NCBI GenBank assembly: GCA_018715645.1
Contig: DVLE01000009.1
Coordinates: 1 to 44,285 of the forward strand
From: Candidatus Merdisoma merdipullorum
Lineage (GTDB): Bacteria > Bacillota > Clostridia > Lachnospirales > Lachnospiraceae
Length of the DNA stretch: 44,285 nucleotides
Direction of reading: 5' to 3'
Part shown: piece after piece, positions 25,228 through 33,169 of the stretch
Layout: every line of letters starts with the position of its first letter
Numbering within the stretch: the stretch's first letter is position 1
Made by a program: the position numbers and the translations under genes
The notes under the pieces: model-generated
What the model saw: the letters and a program-made list of their open reading frames with translations, nothing else
What the model was told of the DNA's origin: nothing
The model's database searches: none

Positions 25228-26000
25228 CTCGCCTTTCCCAGATATGCCTCCAGAACCTGAGGATCATTCTTTACCTCCTCAGGCAGTCCCTGGAGAAGCT
25301 TTCTGCCAAAATTCACAACCAGAATCTCATCGCAGACAGACATGACCAGCCGCATCTGATGCTCCACGATCATAACCGTCAGATGATAATGATCCCGGAT
25401 ATTCAGGATAAGCTGATTCAGATCATCTACCTCCGCCGGATTCATGCCGGCTGCCGGTTCATCCAGAAGCAGCACCTCCGGGTGGCAGCAGAGCGCGCGG
25501 GCGATCTCGATCCGGCGCTGTTCTCCATAAGGAAGGGAGCCCGCTTTCTGATACGCAAACCTGTCCAGTCCCAGATAGGTCAGAATCTCCATGCACTCAT
25601 CCTCGATCTTCTGTTCCTCGCCGCGAAATTTTTTCGTCTTCAGAAGCGCGTCCGCAATCCCGTACTGAATATGGCTCGTATAAGCCACCTTCAGATTGTC
25701 CAGGACCGTTTCTGAATTAAACAGCTTTATATTCTGAAAGGTCCGGGCAATTCCGCCTCCGGTGATGATATGCGGCTCCAGCTTATTGAGCAGTCTGTCT
25801 CTGTAATAGATCTCTCCCGATGTGGGAATGTAGACTCCCGTCAGCACATTAAACAATGTGGATTTACCGGCTCCATTCGGTCCGATGATTCCGAAAATCT
25901 TACCTTCCTCCACATCGAAGCTTATCTGGTCTATGGCCTTGACTCCGCCGAAATACATGCATACATTTTTGAAGGACACGATAGTTTCTCTCTTTTCCAT
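25224..26000 (-). CDS. livG: Branched-chain-type ABC transporter ATP-binding protein LivG
   Basis: The 258-residue ATPase has Walker A GPNGAGKST, the LivG-type signature LPYGEQRRIEIARAL, Walker B VLLLDEPAAGMNP and C-terminal VVNFGRKLLQG. RTFQNIKLF is also characteristic. I place the start at the ATG 25998-26000 because AGGAGG lies 7 bases upstream. A GTG at 26004-26006 overlaps the permease stop but is too close to that site. It pairs with LivF. Domain content is intact, in contrast to the damaged permease and binding-protein genes upstream. Confidence 0.9.
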   Translation of the reverse strand: MEKRETIVSFKNVCMYFGGVKAIDQISFDVEEGKIFGIIGPNGAGKSTLFNVLTGVYIPTSGEIYYRDRLLNKLEPHIITGGGIARTFQNIKLFNSETVLDNLKVAYTSHIQYGIADALLKTKKFRGEEQKIEDECMEILTYLGLDRFAYQKAGSLPYGEQRRIEIARALCCHPEVLLLDEPAAGMNPAEVDDLNQLILNIRDHYHLTVMIVEHQMRLVMSVCDEILVVNFGRKLLQGLPEEVKNDPQVLEAYLGKAR

Positions 26001-26002
26001 GC

Positions 26003-27454
26003 TCACGCCTCCTTCTTATTTTTCTTTCCGCCGCGGGCTTTCAGCTTCTTCCATACGTCTGTAATCTCCTGGTATCCGAAAATACCCTGAGGAAGAAAGA
26101 TCATGACAAGGCATAGCAGCACGCCTCCCACAACCCATCTCCAGGTTCCCAGATCCTTCAATACCTGAACCAGGATCTGCCAGATAGCCGCTCCGGTGAC
26201 GGATCCTGTGATAGAACCAGTACCGCCCACATATACCATAACCAGCCCATCCACAACATTCGTGTATCCATAAGAGGAGGGACTTGTATAACCCAGCAAA
26301 TGACAAAAGAGCGCTCCTGACACACCGATCAGAAAAGCAGACAGCGCAAACGCGACCGTTTTGGCCTTACGCACATTTACAGAGACAAGCTGCGCGGCAA
26401 CCTGATCCTCCCGGATTGCCTTCAGGCATCTTCCATACTTGGAGCGGATAAAGCGGTTCACCAGAACGATCGCGATCACAAGAACTCCGAATACCCAGTA
26501 AATATTCGTGTATTTGGCAATATTGTTCATACCCCGCGAAGCGCCTATGGCCATAAAACCTGCATGGGCCAGGGAAAAGATTCCCATATATCCGTTCACA
26601 ACATTAACGCCCAGCACCATAATGGAATAAATGCCGATATACTGCACAATCAGCAGTTTGGAAGCAGATACGATTCCCAGCTCCGACAGAAGCACCAGCA
26701 CTGCTCCTTCGATGCTTCCGATGCCGCCCAGCACCGCAGCGATAAAGGACCACCAGTTGATGGTTTCTCCTACGTCGTAGGCAAAGATGCTGTACGCCGT
26801 TCCATACAGGCTGGATGCAATCGTAGCCAGGACGGCGCCGAAGACGAAGGCCGCGCTGATCACTCTGTTTGTGGAAATTCCCATAAAGCCGGCCGCAGTT
26901 TTGTCCTGCGACACCGCTCTCATGGCCGTCCCAAGCTTCGTCTTTTTGATTAACAGACTTAGGACGATCATAGCCGCGACCGCAATGACCACGATCATAA
27001 TTTTGTACAGAGGAACCGCCACTCCGGCTATCCGAAAGGTCACGCTCGGAATCAGGGAGGGCATTCTTTTCGCCTGAGAACCGGCAAAATTCAGGCAAAG
27101 ATATTCCAGCGTCATTCCCACTCCCACAGAGGATACGACAGTCGCCACTGCCGGAGCCCTGCGCAAAGGGCGGTACGCGATTCGTTCAATCAGCATCGCG
27201 GCGAGCGATGTGGCGATCCCTGCCGCAATCAGCGAAAATATGTAGACTATCCACTTCGCTTCACAGGCGCGAAACAGCAGAGTGCTGAAGAAAAACAGAA
27301 AATACATGGACACTGTAAAGATGCTGCCGTGAGCGAAGTTTACGAGTCCTGCGATTCCATACACGACTGAAAAGGAAATGGCAGTCAGCGCATAGATACT
27401 TCCCAACTGCAGAAAATTAATAAACTGCTGTAAAAACGAGCTCAATCCAATCAC
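26003..27454 (-). CDS. Fused LivH-LivM permease with missing segments
   Basis: The 483-residue membrane protein joins two permeases that are normally separate (about 290 and 320 residues). Residues 1-253 are LivH-like (IYALTAISFSVVYGIAGLVNFAHG near the start, RAVSQDKTAAGFMGI loop). Residues 254-483 are LivM-like (GIYSIMVLGVNVVNGYMG, SKYGRCLKAIREDQVAA loop). The LivH C-terminus and LivM N-terminus are shortened at the joint. The LivM half also lacks roughly 100 residues between SLAHAGFMAIGA and SRGMNNIAKY (joint near residue 305, about 26539), which normally hold several membrane helices. The frame is open throughout. The start is a GTG with a weak ribosome site. Function as a channel is doubtful. 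Confidence 0.78.
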   Translation of the reverse strand: MIGLSSFLQQFINFLQLGSIYALTAISFSVVYGIAGLVNFAHGSIFTVSMYFLFFFSTLLFRACEAKWIVYIFSLIAAGIATSLAAMLIERIAYRPLRRAPAVATVVSSVGVGMTLEYLCLNFAGSQAKRMPSLIPSVTFRIAGVAVPLYKIMIVVIAVAAMIVLSLLIKKTKLGTAMRAVSQDKTAAGFMGISTNRVISAAFVFGAVLATIASSLYGTAYSIFAYDVGETINWWSFIAAVLGGIGSIEGAVLVLLSELGIVSASKLLIVQYIGIYSIMVLGVNVVNGYMGIFSLAHAGFMAIGASRGMNNIAKYTNIYWVFGVLVIAIVLVNRFIRSKYGRCLKAIREDQVAAQLVSVNVRKAKTVAFALSAFLIGVSGALFCHLLGYTSPSSYGYTNVVDGLVMVYVGGTGSITGSVTGAAIWQILVQVLKDLGTWRWVVGGVLLCLVMIFLPQGIFGYQEITDVWKKLKARGGKKNKKEA

Positions 27455-27524
27455 CTCGATTTTCTGAAAGAGTGCTGCCGCGGAGCAGTCCGGGCAGCAC
27501 TTGTCTGCAGTTCCGTATATCCGT

Positions 27525-28735
27525 CTACGGTTCTACCGTGTCCACATATTTAAATTCACCATCTTCAATCTTGATCACCACCGCAGATTTGGTCGGGTCG
27601 CCGTTTCCATTGTCAAATACCATGTTTCCGGTAACGCCTTCATAGCTTTCGATGCTCATCAGTCCTTCGTGAACCGCTTCACGATCCAGGGAAGCCGCAT
27701 TTTCCAGGCCAAGCTTCAGAAGATGAACAGCGTCATAATTCAAAGCCGTAATATCGTTGGGATCTCCGTCGCCGTAAAGCTCGTGATATTCGTCAATAAA
27801 TGCCAGAGCCGCGTCAGATGCCACGTCCTTGTGATAATGTCCGCACCATACGGAGCCTTCCAGCAGGTTCTCTGTATCCCATTCCAGAAGAGCGTCGTCT
27901 CCCCAGGTATCCGAGCCGATAAATTTTCCGGTATAACCCATATCTCTCGCCTGCGTGGTCTGCGTAATAATTTCCTCATAGAAATTGGGAAGAAGCAGGA
28001 TGTCCGGAGCCGCGCTTGCAATCTGGGACATCTGTGAGGTAAAGTCCGTCTCTCCGGTCTTTCCATTGTAGGTAAGGAATTCCAGCACCTCGCCGCCCAG
28101 AGCTTCATAAGAAGCTTTGAAATTCTCCGCTACGCCTACATTGTAGGGATTCGACATATCGTAAAGTACTGCCGCTGTCTTTGCATCTTCGTATTCATAG
28201 GCATATTTCGCCAGGATCTCTCCCTGGAAATTGTCTGTAAAGCAGGCACGAAGAACATATTCATTGTCTGTCAGCTCCACCAGGGTCGACCAGGGCGCTA
28301 TCATGGGAAGTCCATACTCTGTAAGAATCGCCGATGTGGCCATGCACATATCCGAATCATTCGGCCCCACCATGGCTACGATGCTTTCGTCGTCCGCAAA
28401 CTCCTGGGCGTTCAGCGCCGATTCTTCTGTATTAAAGCCATTATCCAACGCCTTATAGGCCAACTGGTACGTCGTTCCGTTCACGGTTACGCCGCCCGAC
28501 TCATTGATGTCGCTTACCGCCATATCGATTCCTTTTATGGCTGCCTCTCCGATAATCGGATTGGAACCGGTAAGCTCATAATTCACACCGAAATAAATTA
28601 CGTACTCGCCGTCTCAGCCGTCTCCGTACCGCCGTCGGACTCTCCGCTGCCGGAATCGCCGCTGCTTCCGCAGCCAGCCAGCATCCCTGCGCAAAGAGAA
28701 AGTGTGAGCAGCATCGCCAGTATCTTCTTTTTTAT
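27525..28735 (-). pseudogene. Liv-type solute-binding lipoprotein, start codon lost and frameshifted
   Basis: Two minus-strand frames together encode one substrate-binding lipoprotein. The 28598-28735 frame reads KKKILAMLLTLSLCAG then the lipobox LAGC and a Ser/Gly-rich linker, ending in TAA at 28598-28600. The 27525-28586 frame carries the mature periplasmic-binding fold from VNYELTGSNPIIGEAA onward (353 residues). Adding one base near 28603-28608 (GCGAGTAC to GCGGAGTAC) joins them as AEYVIYFGVNYELTG and gives a normal 403-residue protein. The position expected for the start reads ATA (28733-28735), well spaced after AGGAAGG; the nearest ATG (28712-28714) would spoil the signal peptide. Two defects suggest decay, though base-call error at the GG site is possible. 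It is the first gene of the transporter operon. Confidence 0.82.
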
Positions 28736-28753
28736 ATCCTTCCTTTCTTTGTC

Positions 28754-28814
28754 TCAAATCATCTCAATTTTCTCGCGAACCTCAAGTTTTTCGGGATGTT
28801 TTGAGATATTTTGA
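28754..28814. promoter_or_regulatory. Inverted-repeat operator candidate between the divergent operons
   Basis: TCAAATCATCTCAA (28754-28767) and TTTTGAGATATTTTGA (28799-28814) are inverted copies sharing ATCTCAA. They lie downstream of the minus-strand promoter in the transporter operon leader and about 120 bases from the plus promoter. A natural candidate ligand is the DeoR repressor encoded at 32246-33031. The remainder of 28736-29026 is AT-rich with no ORF. Confidence 0.42.
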
Positions 28815-28829
28815 ATTGTTTATATTCAT

Positions 28830-28859
28830 AATGTATCATTTTATCTTACTTCCTGTCAA
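28830..28859 (-). promoter_or_regulatory. Promoter of the transporter/kinase operon
   Basis: TTGACA (28854-28859) and TACATT (28830-28835) on the minus strand, spacer 18. The predicted start near 28823 lies just upstream of the inverted-repeat operator candidate. Confidence 0.6.
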
Positions 28860-28933
28860 TAATTTTTTCAAATTTTGTCATTATATCTAAATATTATCTT
28901 ACTTTTTTGTGCATATTCTCGGTATTTTTTTAC

Positions 28934-28962
28934 TTGACAGCCTATTTTTTCTTCTTTATCAT
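28934..28962 (+). promoter_or_regulatory. Promoter of the GlpA/GlpB-like operon
   Basis: A consensus TTGACA (28934-28939) is followed after 17 bases by TATCAT (28957-28962). The transcript would have a leader of about 58 bases before the ATG at 29027, which is preceded by AAAAGGAT. Confidence 0.68.
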
Positions 28963-29026
28963 GAAATCAAAGAAATTATTTTGTTTCATTTTAAATCATT
29001 TCATTTTAATTCAAAAGGATTGCAGA

Positions 29027-30540
29027 ATGTTTGCCTACGCTGTTATTGTAATCGGCGCAGGAGTCAGCGGAGCCTGCGCCGCCAGGGAGCTGGCGCGATA
29101 TAAATTACGTATCGCGGTTCTGGAAAAGGATCAGGACCTTTGCGCCGGCGCTTCCAAAGGAAACTCCGCCACCGTTCACTCCGGCCACGACGCGGCCTAC
29201 GGCACAAAAAAGCCCTGTACAATGTACGCGGCAATCAGATGTACGGGCGGATGTGTGAGGAACTCTCCGTTCCCTTCCGAAGAAACGGAACCTATGTATT
29301 TGCAGTCACGGAACTGGATATGGCGGAAATCCGCCGTCTGAAAAAGAATGCGGATAAGAATCAGGTTCCAGGCGTACGTTTGCTTTCCCATTCCGAGCTT
29401 GTCCGCCAGTCCCCCGGCTGGAGCGGCCAGGTGCAGGGAGCTTTATACGCCCCCACCGGTGGAGTGGTCTGCCCCTATAGCCTCGTCTTCGCCCTCTGTG
29501 AAAATGCAGCGGAAAACGGCGTCGATTTCTATCTGGATACGGCTGTCACCGGCATCCGGAAAGAAGAAGACCGATTCTTTGTCAGCACCGGCAGAGGCAT
29601 ATTTTCCTCCCGCTGGGTCTTCAACTGTGCCGGCGTCTACGCAGACGACATGAATAATTTTGTGAGCGGCAAAAAGTTCCGCATCATCCCCCGCAAAGGC
29701 TCCCATGTCATCCTGGACAAAAAACTGGGGCCTTACGTGGACGCCACCTTATGCCAGCCTCCATCCGTCCTTCCCGGCGGCGGCCATACGAAGGGCATGG
29801 GGCTTATGCCGACGGACGGCGGAACCGTTCTTTTGGGCTGTGAAGCCTTCGATATAGAAGACAAGACAGACGTCTCCACTACTCGCCGTGGGCTGGATGA
29901 GATCCTGAATTATTTTGAGGAAAATTGGAGCTTTCTTCCCCAAAGCAGATACTTTCCTTTCTTCCCCAGGGAGCTGATCATCGGAGCCTTTTCTTCCGTC
30001 CGGCCGCATCCGGAAACGGATGATTTTATCCTGGGCGAGGCGGAGGACGTCCCCGGCTTCATCAATATGGCCGGCATCGAATCTCCCGGTATCACGGCTG
30101 CCCCGGCCATAGCCGAGGATTTGGTAAGCGATGCGGCACGCCGCTATCACTGGCAGACGAATCCCGGCTTTCACCCTGTCAGAAAAGCCGTTAAGCCTTT
30201 TCGTGAGATGACTGAGGAGGAAATGGAAGAAGCCATACGGCAGAATCCTGATTACGGCAGAATCGTGTGCCGCTGCGAACAGGTTACAAAGGCGGAAATT
30301 CTGCGTGCCATCCGCGGTCCCCTGGGCGCCCGTACCGTCAACGCCGTAAAAATGCGTACCAGGGCAGGTATGGGACGGTGTCAGGGCGGTTTCTGCTCGC
30401 CTGAAATTCTGTCCATTCTGTCCGAAGAACTGCACATTCCCCTGAACCGGGTGACTCTCTGCGGGGCAGGCTCCGAGCTTCTCGGACCTGAAGCCGCTCT
30501 GGAAGACAGTTCTCCCCAGACAAAGGAGGCGAAAAGGTGA
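29027..30540 (+). pseudogene. GlpA-like FAD-dependent oxidoreductase, frame change at A AAA AAG
   Basis: The coding sequence needs two frames. From ATG 29027 the first frame gives the FAD motif VIVIGAGVSGACAARELA and ASKGNSATVHSGHDAAYGTK. From about 29212 the -1 frame continues ALYNVRGNQMYGRMCEEL to the stop at 30540, ending in a BFD-like [2Fe-2S] domain (CRCEQVTKAEI, MGRCQGGFC). The joint is a run of six A (29206-29211) followed by G. Read as ACA AAA AAG it is the slippery heptamer A AAA AAG in the correct phase, and a -1 slip gives exactly the family sequence. One missing A in a run of seven would give the same result. Repaired length is 504 residues, normal for GlpA-type dehydrogenases, which oxidise sn-glycerol 3-phosphate or similar substrates. 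Decay, base-call error and programmed frameshifting all remain open. Confidence 0.8.
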
Positions 30541-31796
30541 ATACTTTTGTTTATGACGTGGCCGTCATCGGCGGCGGCTGCGCAGGGATGGCGGCCGCCT
30601 GCGCCGCAAAGGAAAAAGGCGCGGAGCGCGTCCTGATCCTGGAGCGTTCTCCCAGGCTTGGGGGCGTACTGCGCCAATGTATCCACAACGGCTTTGGCAT
30701 TCATCATTTCGGCGAAGATCTGACGGGCACAGAATATGCCGCACGGCTTATCCGGGCGGTCCAGGCTGCAGACATAGACGTTTTTACAGAGACGACAGTC
30801 CTCAGGCTGTCAAAAGAAAGAATCATTACCGCCGTAAATCACACAGGACTTCTTCGGATCCGCGCCGGGGCCGTCATTGTCGCTTCCGGGTGCCGGGAAC
30901 GTCCTCGCGGCGCCCTGTCCATACCAGGCTCGCGGCCTGCCGGCGTCATGACGGCAGGGACGGCCCAGCGGCTTCTGAATCTGGAAGGCTATCTGCCCGG
31001 CAGGAAAATTGTGATTCTCGGCTCCGGAGACATTGGACTCATCATGGCCCGTCAGTTTGTTCTGGAAGGCGCTGATGTAAAAGGCGTCATAGAAATCCAG
31101 CCTTTTTCCAGTGGACTCTCCCGAAATATCGTCCAGTGCATCGAGGATTTCCACATTCCTCTGTATTACAGTACTACCGTCACACGCATCGAAGGCGCCA
31201 GGCGCGTATCCGGGGTATGGATTGCTCAGGTGAATGACCAAAAGAAGCCTTTGCCTGGTACGGAACGCTTTATCGAATGCGACACCCTGATTCTCTCCGT
31301 GGGCCTGATTCCGGAAAATGAACTTCTCTGGCAGTCTGGCATACCGCTGGATCCCTCCACCGGAGGGGCCATTGTGGATGAAACTTTTCAGACCGAAGTT
31401 CCCGGTATCTTTGCCTGCGGCAACGCCCTTCACGTCCACGACCTGGCGGATTACGTGGTACAGGAAAGCAGGCAGGCAGGACACAACGCCGCCTTATGGC
31501 TGCGCGGACAGCTTAAGACACGCAGCCCACTTATCCAGGTACAGGCAGGAGAAGGCGTCCGCGGCATCGTTCCCCAAAGGCTCCATGCCGACACCTCGCC
31601 CATCCTGCTCCAGTTCCGTCCTTCTTCCAGGTATCAGAACTGCCGTATCGCCGTCTATACGGACGAAACTCTGTCCTGGAGCTGCCGATACCGGATTCTT
31701 ACTCCCGGCGAAATGTGCAGCATTCAACTGCGGACGGATCTTCTCGCGCAGCCCGCTTCCGTAATAAACAGTCTGAAAGTGCAGGTGGAAGTATGA
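30537..31796 (+). CDS. NAD(P)/FAD-dependent oxidoreductase (GlpB-like partner)
   Basis: The 419-residue protein has an N-terminal FAD Rossmann motif VAVIGGGCAGMAAACAA (residues about 8-24), a second dinucleotide motif IVILGSGDIGLIMA (about 158-171) and the C-terminal FAD-site pattern GIFACGNALHVHDLADYV. In Clostridia such proteins are encoded between a GlpA-like dehydrogenase and a DUF1667 protein. They probably pass electrons from the dehydrogenase to a carrier. The start is a GTG overlapping the previous stop (GTGA at 30537-30540), so translation depends on ribosomes finishing the upstream frame. The stop overlaps the next gene start. Confidence 0.85.
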   Translation: MNTFVYDVAVIGGGCAGMAAACAAKEKGAERVLILERSPRLGGVLRQCIHNGFGIHHFGEDLTGTEYAARLIRAVQAADIDVFTETTVLRLSKERIITAVNHTGLLRIRAGAVIVASGCRERPRGALSIPGSRPAGVMTAGTAQRLLNLEGYLPGRKIVILGSGDIGLIMARQFVLEGADVKGVIEIQPFSSGLSRNIVQCIEDFHIPLYYSTTVTRIEGARRVSGVWIAQVNDQKKPLPGTERFIECDTLILSVGLIPENELLWQSGIPLDPSTGGAIVDETFQTEVPGIFACGNALHVHDLADYVVQESRQAGHNAALWLRGQLKTRSPLIQVQAGEGVRGIVPQRLHADTSPILLQFRPSSRYQNCRIAVYTDETLSWSCRYRILTPGEMCSIQLRTDLLAQPASVINSLKVQVEV

Positions 31797-32152
31797 CAAA
31801 AGAATTGATCTGCATCGAATGCCCCCTTGGCTGCCGCCTTCTGACAGTCCTGGAAAACGAGCGCATGGTTTCCGTCGAGGGAAATGGCTGCGGCCGCGGA
31901 AAAATTTACGCCGCCCAGGAAGCCGTACAGCCTGTAAGGATTCTGACCGACATCATGAAAGCCGAGGGCTGCAAAAAGCCCTTCGCCGTCCGCACGGACA
32001 AGGCCGTTCCAAAAGACCTTCTTCTGCAGTGCGCCGCAGAGTTAAAACGCATCCATCCAAGGCCGCCCATATCCGCCGGAGACGTGATCATTCCGCATAT
32101 TCTGGGGACGGACGCCAATGTTATCGCCACGCAGGATTTTGACAAGGAATAG
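31793..32152 (+). CDS. DUF1667 domain protein
   Basis: The 119-residue protein starts MTKELICIECPLGCRL. It carries a cysteine cluster (CIECPLGC and NGCGRG) that could bind an iron-sulfur cluster or zinc, followed by the conserved tail with VRTDKAVPKDLL. DUF1667 proteins are routinely encoded after GlpA/GlpB-like oxidoreductases and are thought to be the small electron-transfer subunit; this is family context, not a demonstrated activity. The ATG overlaps the preceding stop codon (ATGA). The frame is open further upstream, but the overlap start fits the operon best. Confidence 0.83.
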   Translation: MTKELICIECPLGCRLLTVLENERMVSVEGNGCGRGKIYAAQEAVQPVRILTDIMKAEGCKKPFAVRTDKAVPKDLLLQCAAELKRIHPRPPISAGDVIIPHILGTDANVIATQDFDKE

Positions 32153-32167
32153 TAAATAGGATATAAT
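32139..32167 (+). promoter_or_regulatory. Consensus promoter for the DeoR repressor gene
   Basis: TTGACA (32139-32144), 17-base spacer and TATAAT (32162-32167) form a perfect sigma-A-type promoter. The -35 lies inside the end of the DUF1667 gene. The repressor can therefore be made independently of the operon. Confidence 0.85.
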
Positions 32168-32180
32168 GATTTTGATAATA

Positions 32181-32227
32181 CCCCCCCCCAAGTTTACAGG
32201 GCTTTTGCGCGCTCCTGTAAACCTGGG
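32181..32227 (+). promoter_or_regulatory. C9 tract merging into a 14-bp hairpin in the repressor leader
   Basis: Nine consecutive C (32181-32189) begin about 8 bases after the predicted start site. The last Cs are part of a 14-bp stem: CCCAAGTTTACAGG (32187-32200) with CCTGTAAACCTGGG (32214-32227), one mismatch and a 13-base loop. No T-run follows, so it is not a simple terminator. It could be an operator for the encoded repressor, an RNA stabiliser, or a slippage-sensitive leader. Confidence 0.6.
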
Positions 32228-32245
32228 AGACACAGGAGCAGAATT

Positions 32246-33031
32246 ATGTTGAAAGAACAAAGATGTGCTATTATTTTATCCACATTGGAACAGAAAACTT
32301 CTGTGACGATCGACGAGCTGGTTGCATTGACACAAAGTTCCAGGGCTACGATACACCGGGATATTGAGACTCTGGCCTCCAGACACGTTCTCCAGAAGGT
32401 CCGCGGAGGAGTCATACGGCCGGAAGCTGCTCCTGAATCCGCAGCAGCTGCTCCTGTATACGAGCCCCCGTTTCTGGTGCGGCATGATATGTATCTGGAA
32501 GAAAAGCAAAGAATCGCCGCTGCGGCGCACCAGTATGTCAAATCAAACGAAACCTTGTTTCTCGGCGGCGGGACAACCGTCTACGAATTCGCTAAAACCC
32601 TGCACGACATCAAACCGCTCTACATCGCCACCAACGATCTGCAGAGCGCTTTCACCCTGGCAGGATTTTCAAACGTCGACCTGAATGTCCTGGGCGGAAG
32701 TCTGCGTCAAAGCCATTATTCGCTGAACGGATACTTTACGGAGCAGATGATCAGCCAGATGCACGCGGACACTGCGTTTATCGGCATCGACGCGGTAGAT
32801 TTAAGCATCGGTTATATGAATTTTTCCACCTCGGAAATCCGGACGAATAAGCTGATGATAGAGAGATCTCATAAAACGATCATTCTCTGCGATCATTCCA
32901 AGTTTGAAAGCGTCGCCTTCGTCAACATCTGCAAGCTGACAGACGTAGACCTTCTGATTACCGGAAAGGAACTCAAGGATTCCTATGCGGAGCAGCTGGA
33001 ACAGCTTGGCGTCAATTTCTTACAGGTATAA
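32246..33031 (+). CDS. DeoR/GlpR-family transcriptional repressor
   Basis: The 261-residue protein has an N-terminal DeoR helix-turn-helix (about 5-57, VTIDELVALTQSSRATIHRDIETL) and a C-terminal sugar-phosphate isomerase-like sensor domain (FLGGGTTVYEFA, NDLQSAF, LGGSLRQ, TAFIGIDAVD, CDHSKFE). DeoR proteins repress sugar or polyol operons and are released by a phosphorylated intermediate. Its position suggests control of both divergent operons, possibly through the 28754-28814 repeats. The ATG at 32246-32248 follows CAGGAG. It has its own strong promoter and ends before a shared bidirectional terminator. Confidence 0.92.
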   Translation: MLKEQRCAIILSTLEQKTSVTIDELVALTQSSRATIHRDIETLASRHVLQKVRGGVIRPEAAPESAAAAPVYEPPFLVRHDMYLEEKQRIAAAAHQYVKSNETLFLGGGTTVYEFAKTLHDIKPLYIATNDLQSAFTLAGFSNVDLNVLGGSLRQSHYSLNGYFTEQMISQMHADTAFIGIDAVDLSIGYMNFSTSEIRTNKLMIERSHKTIILCDHSKFESVAFVNICKLTDVDLLITGKELKDSYAEQLEQLGVNFLQV

Positions 33032-33083
33032 GGCCGGCATTGCCCTAAGCTGCCAAGAGTATATAGGCTCCTGATAAAACGGC

Positions 33084-33144
33084 AAAAGAGGGTTCATGCA
33101 GGACGGATGAAACATCACCCTGTCCCGCATGAACCCTCTTTTTC
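33084..33144. terminator. Bidirectional terminator between deoR-family gene and uvrA
   Basis: AAAAGAGGGTTCATGCAGGAC and its near-perfect complement GTCCCGCATGAACCCTCTTTT form a stem of about 21 bp with one mismatch. The A and T runs on either side make it usable by both convergent transcripts. Confidence 0.9.
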
Positions 33145-33169
33145 TTTCAACCGCGCGCTTCTGCACGCA

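Noticed and set aside
24484-28735. Assigning the transporter specifically to branched-chain amino acids
   Set aside because: Liv-type importers carry several substrates, and the neighbouring genes point to sugar or polyol metabolism.
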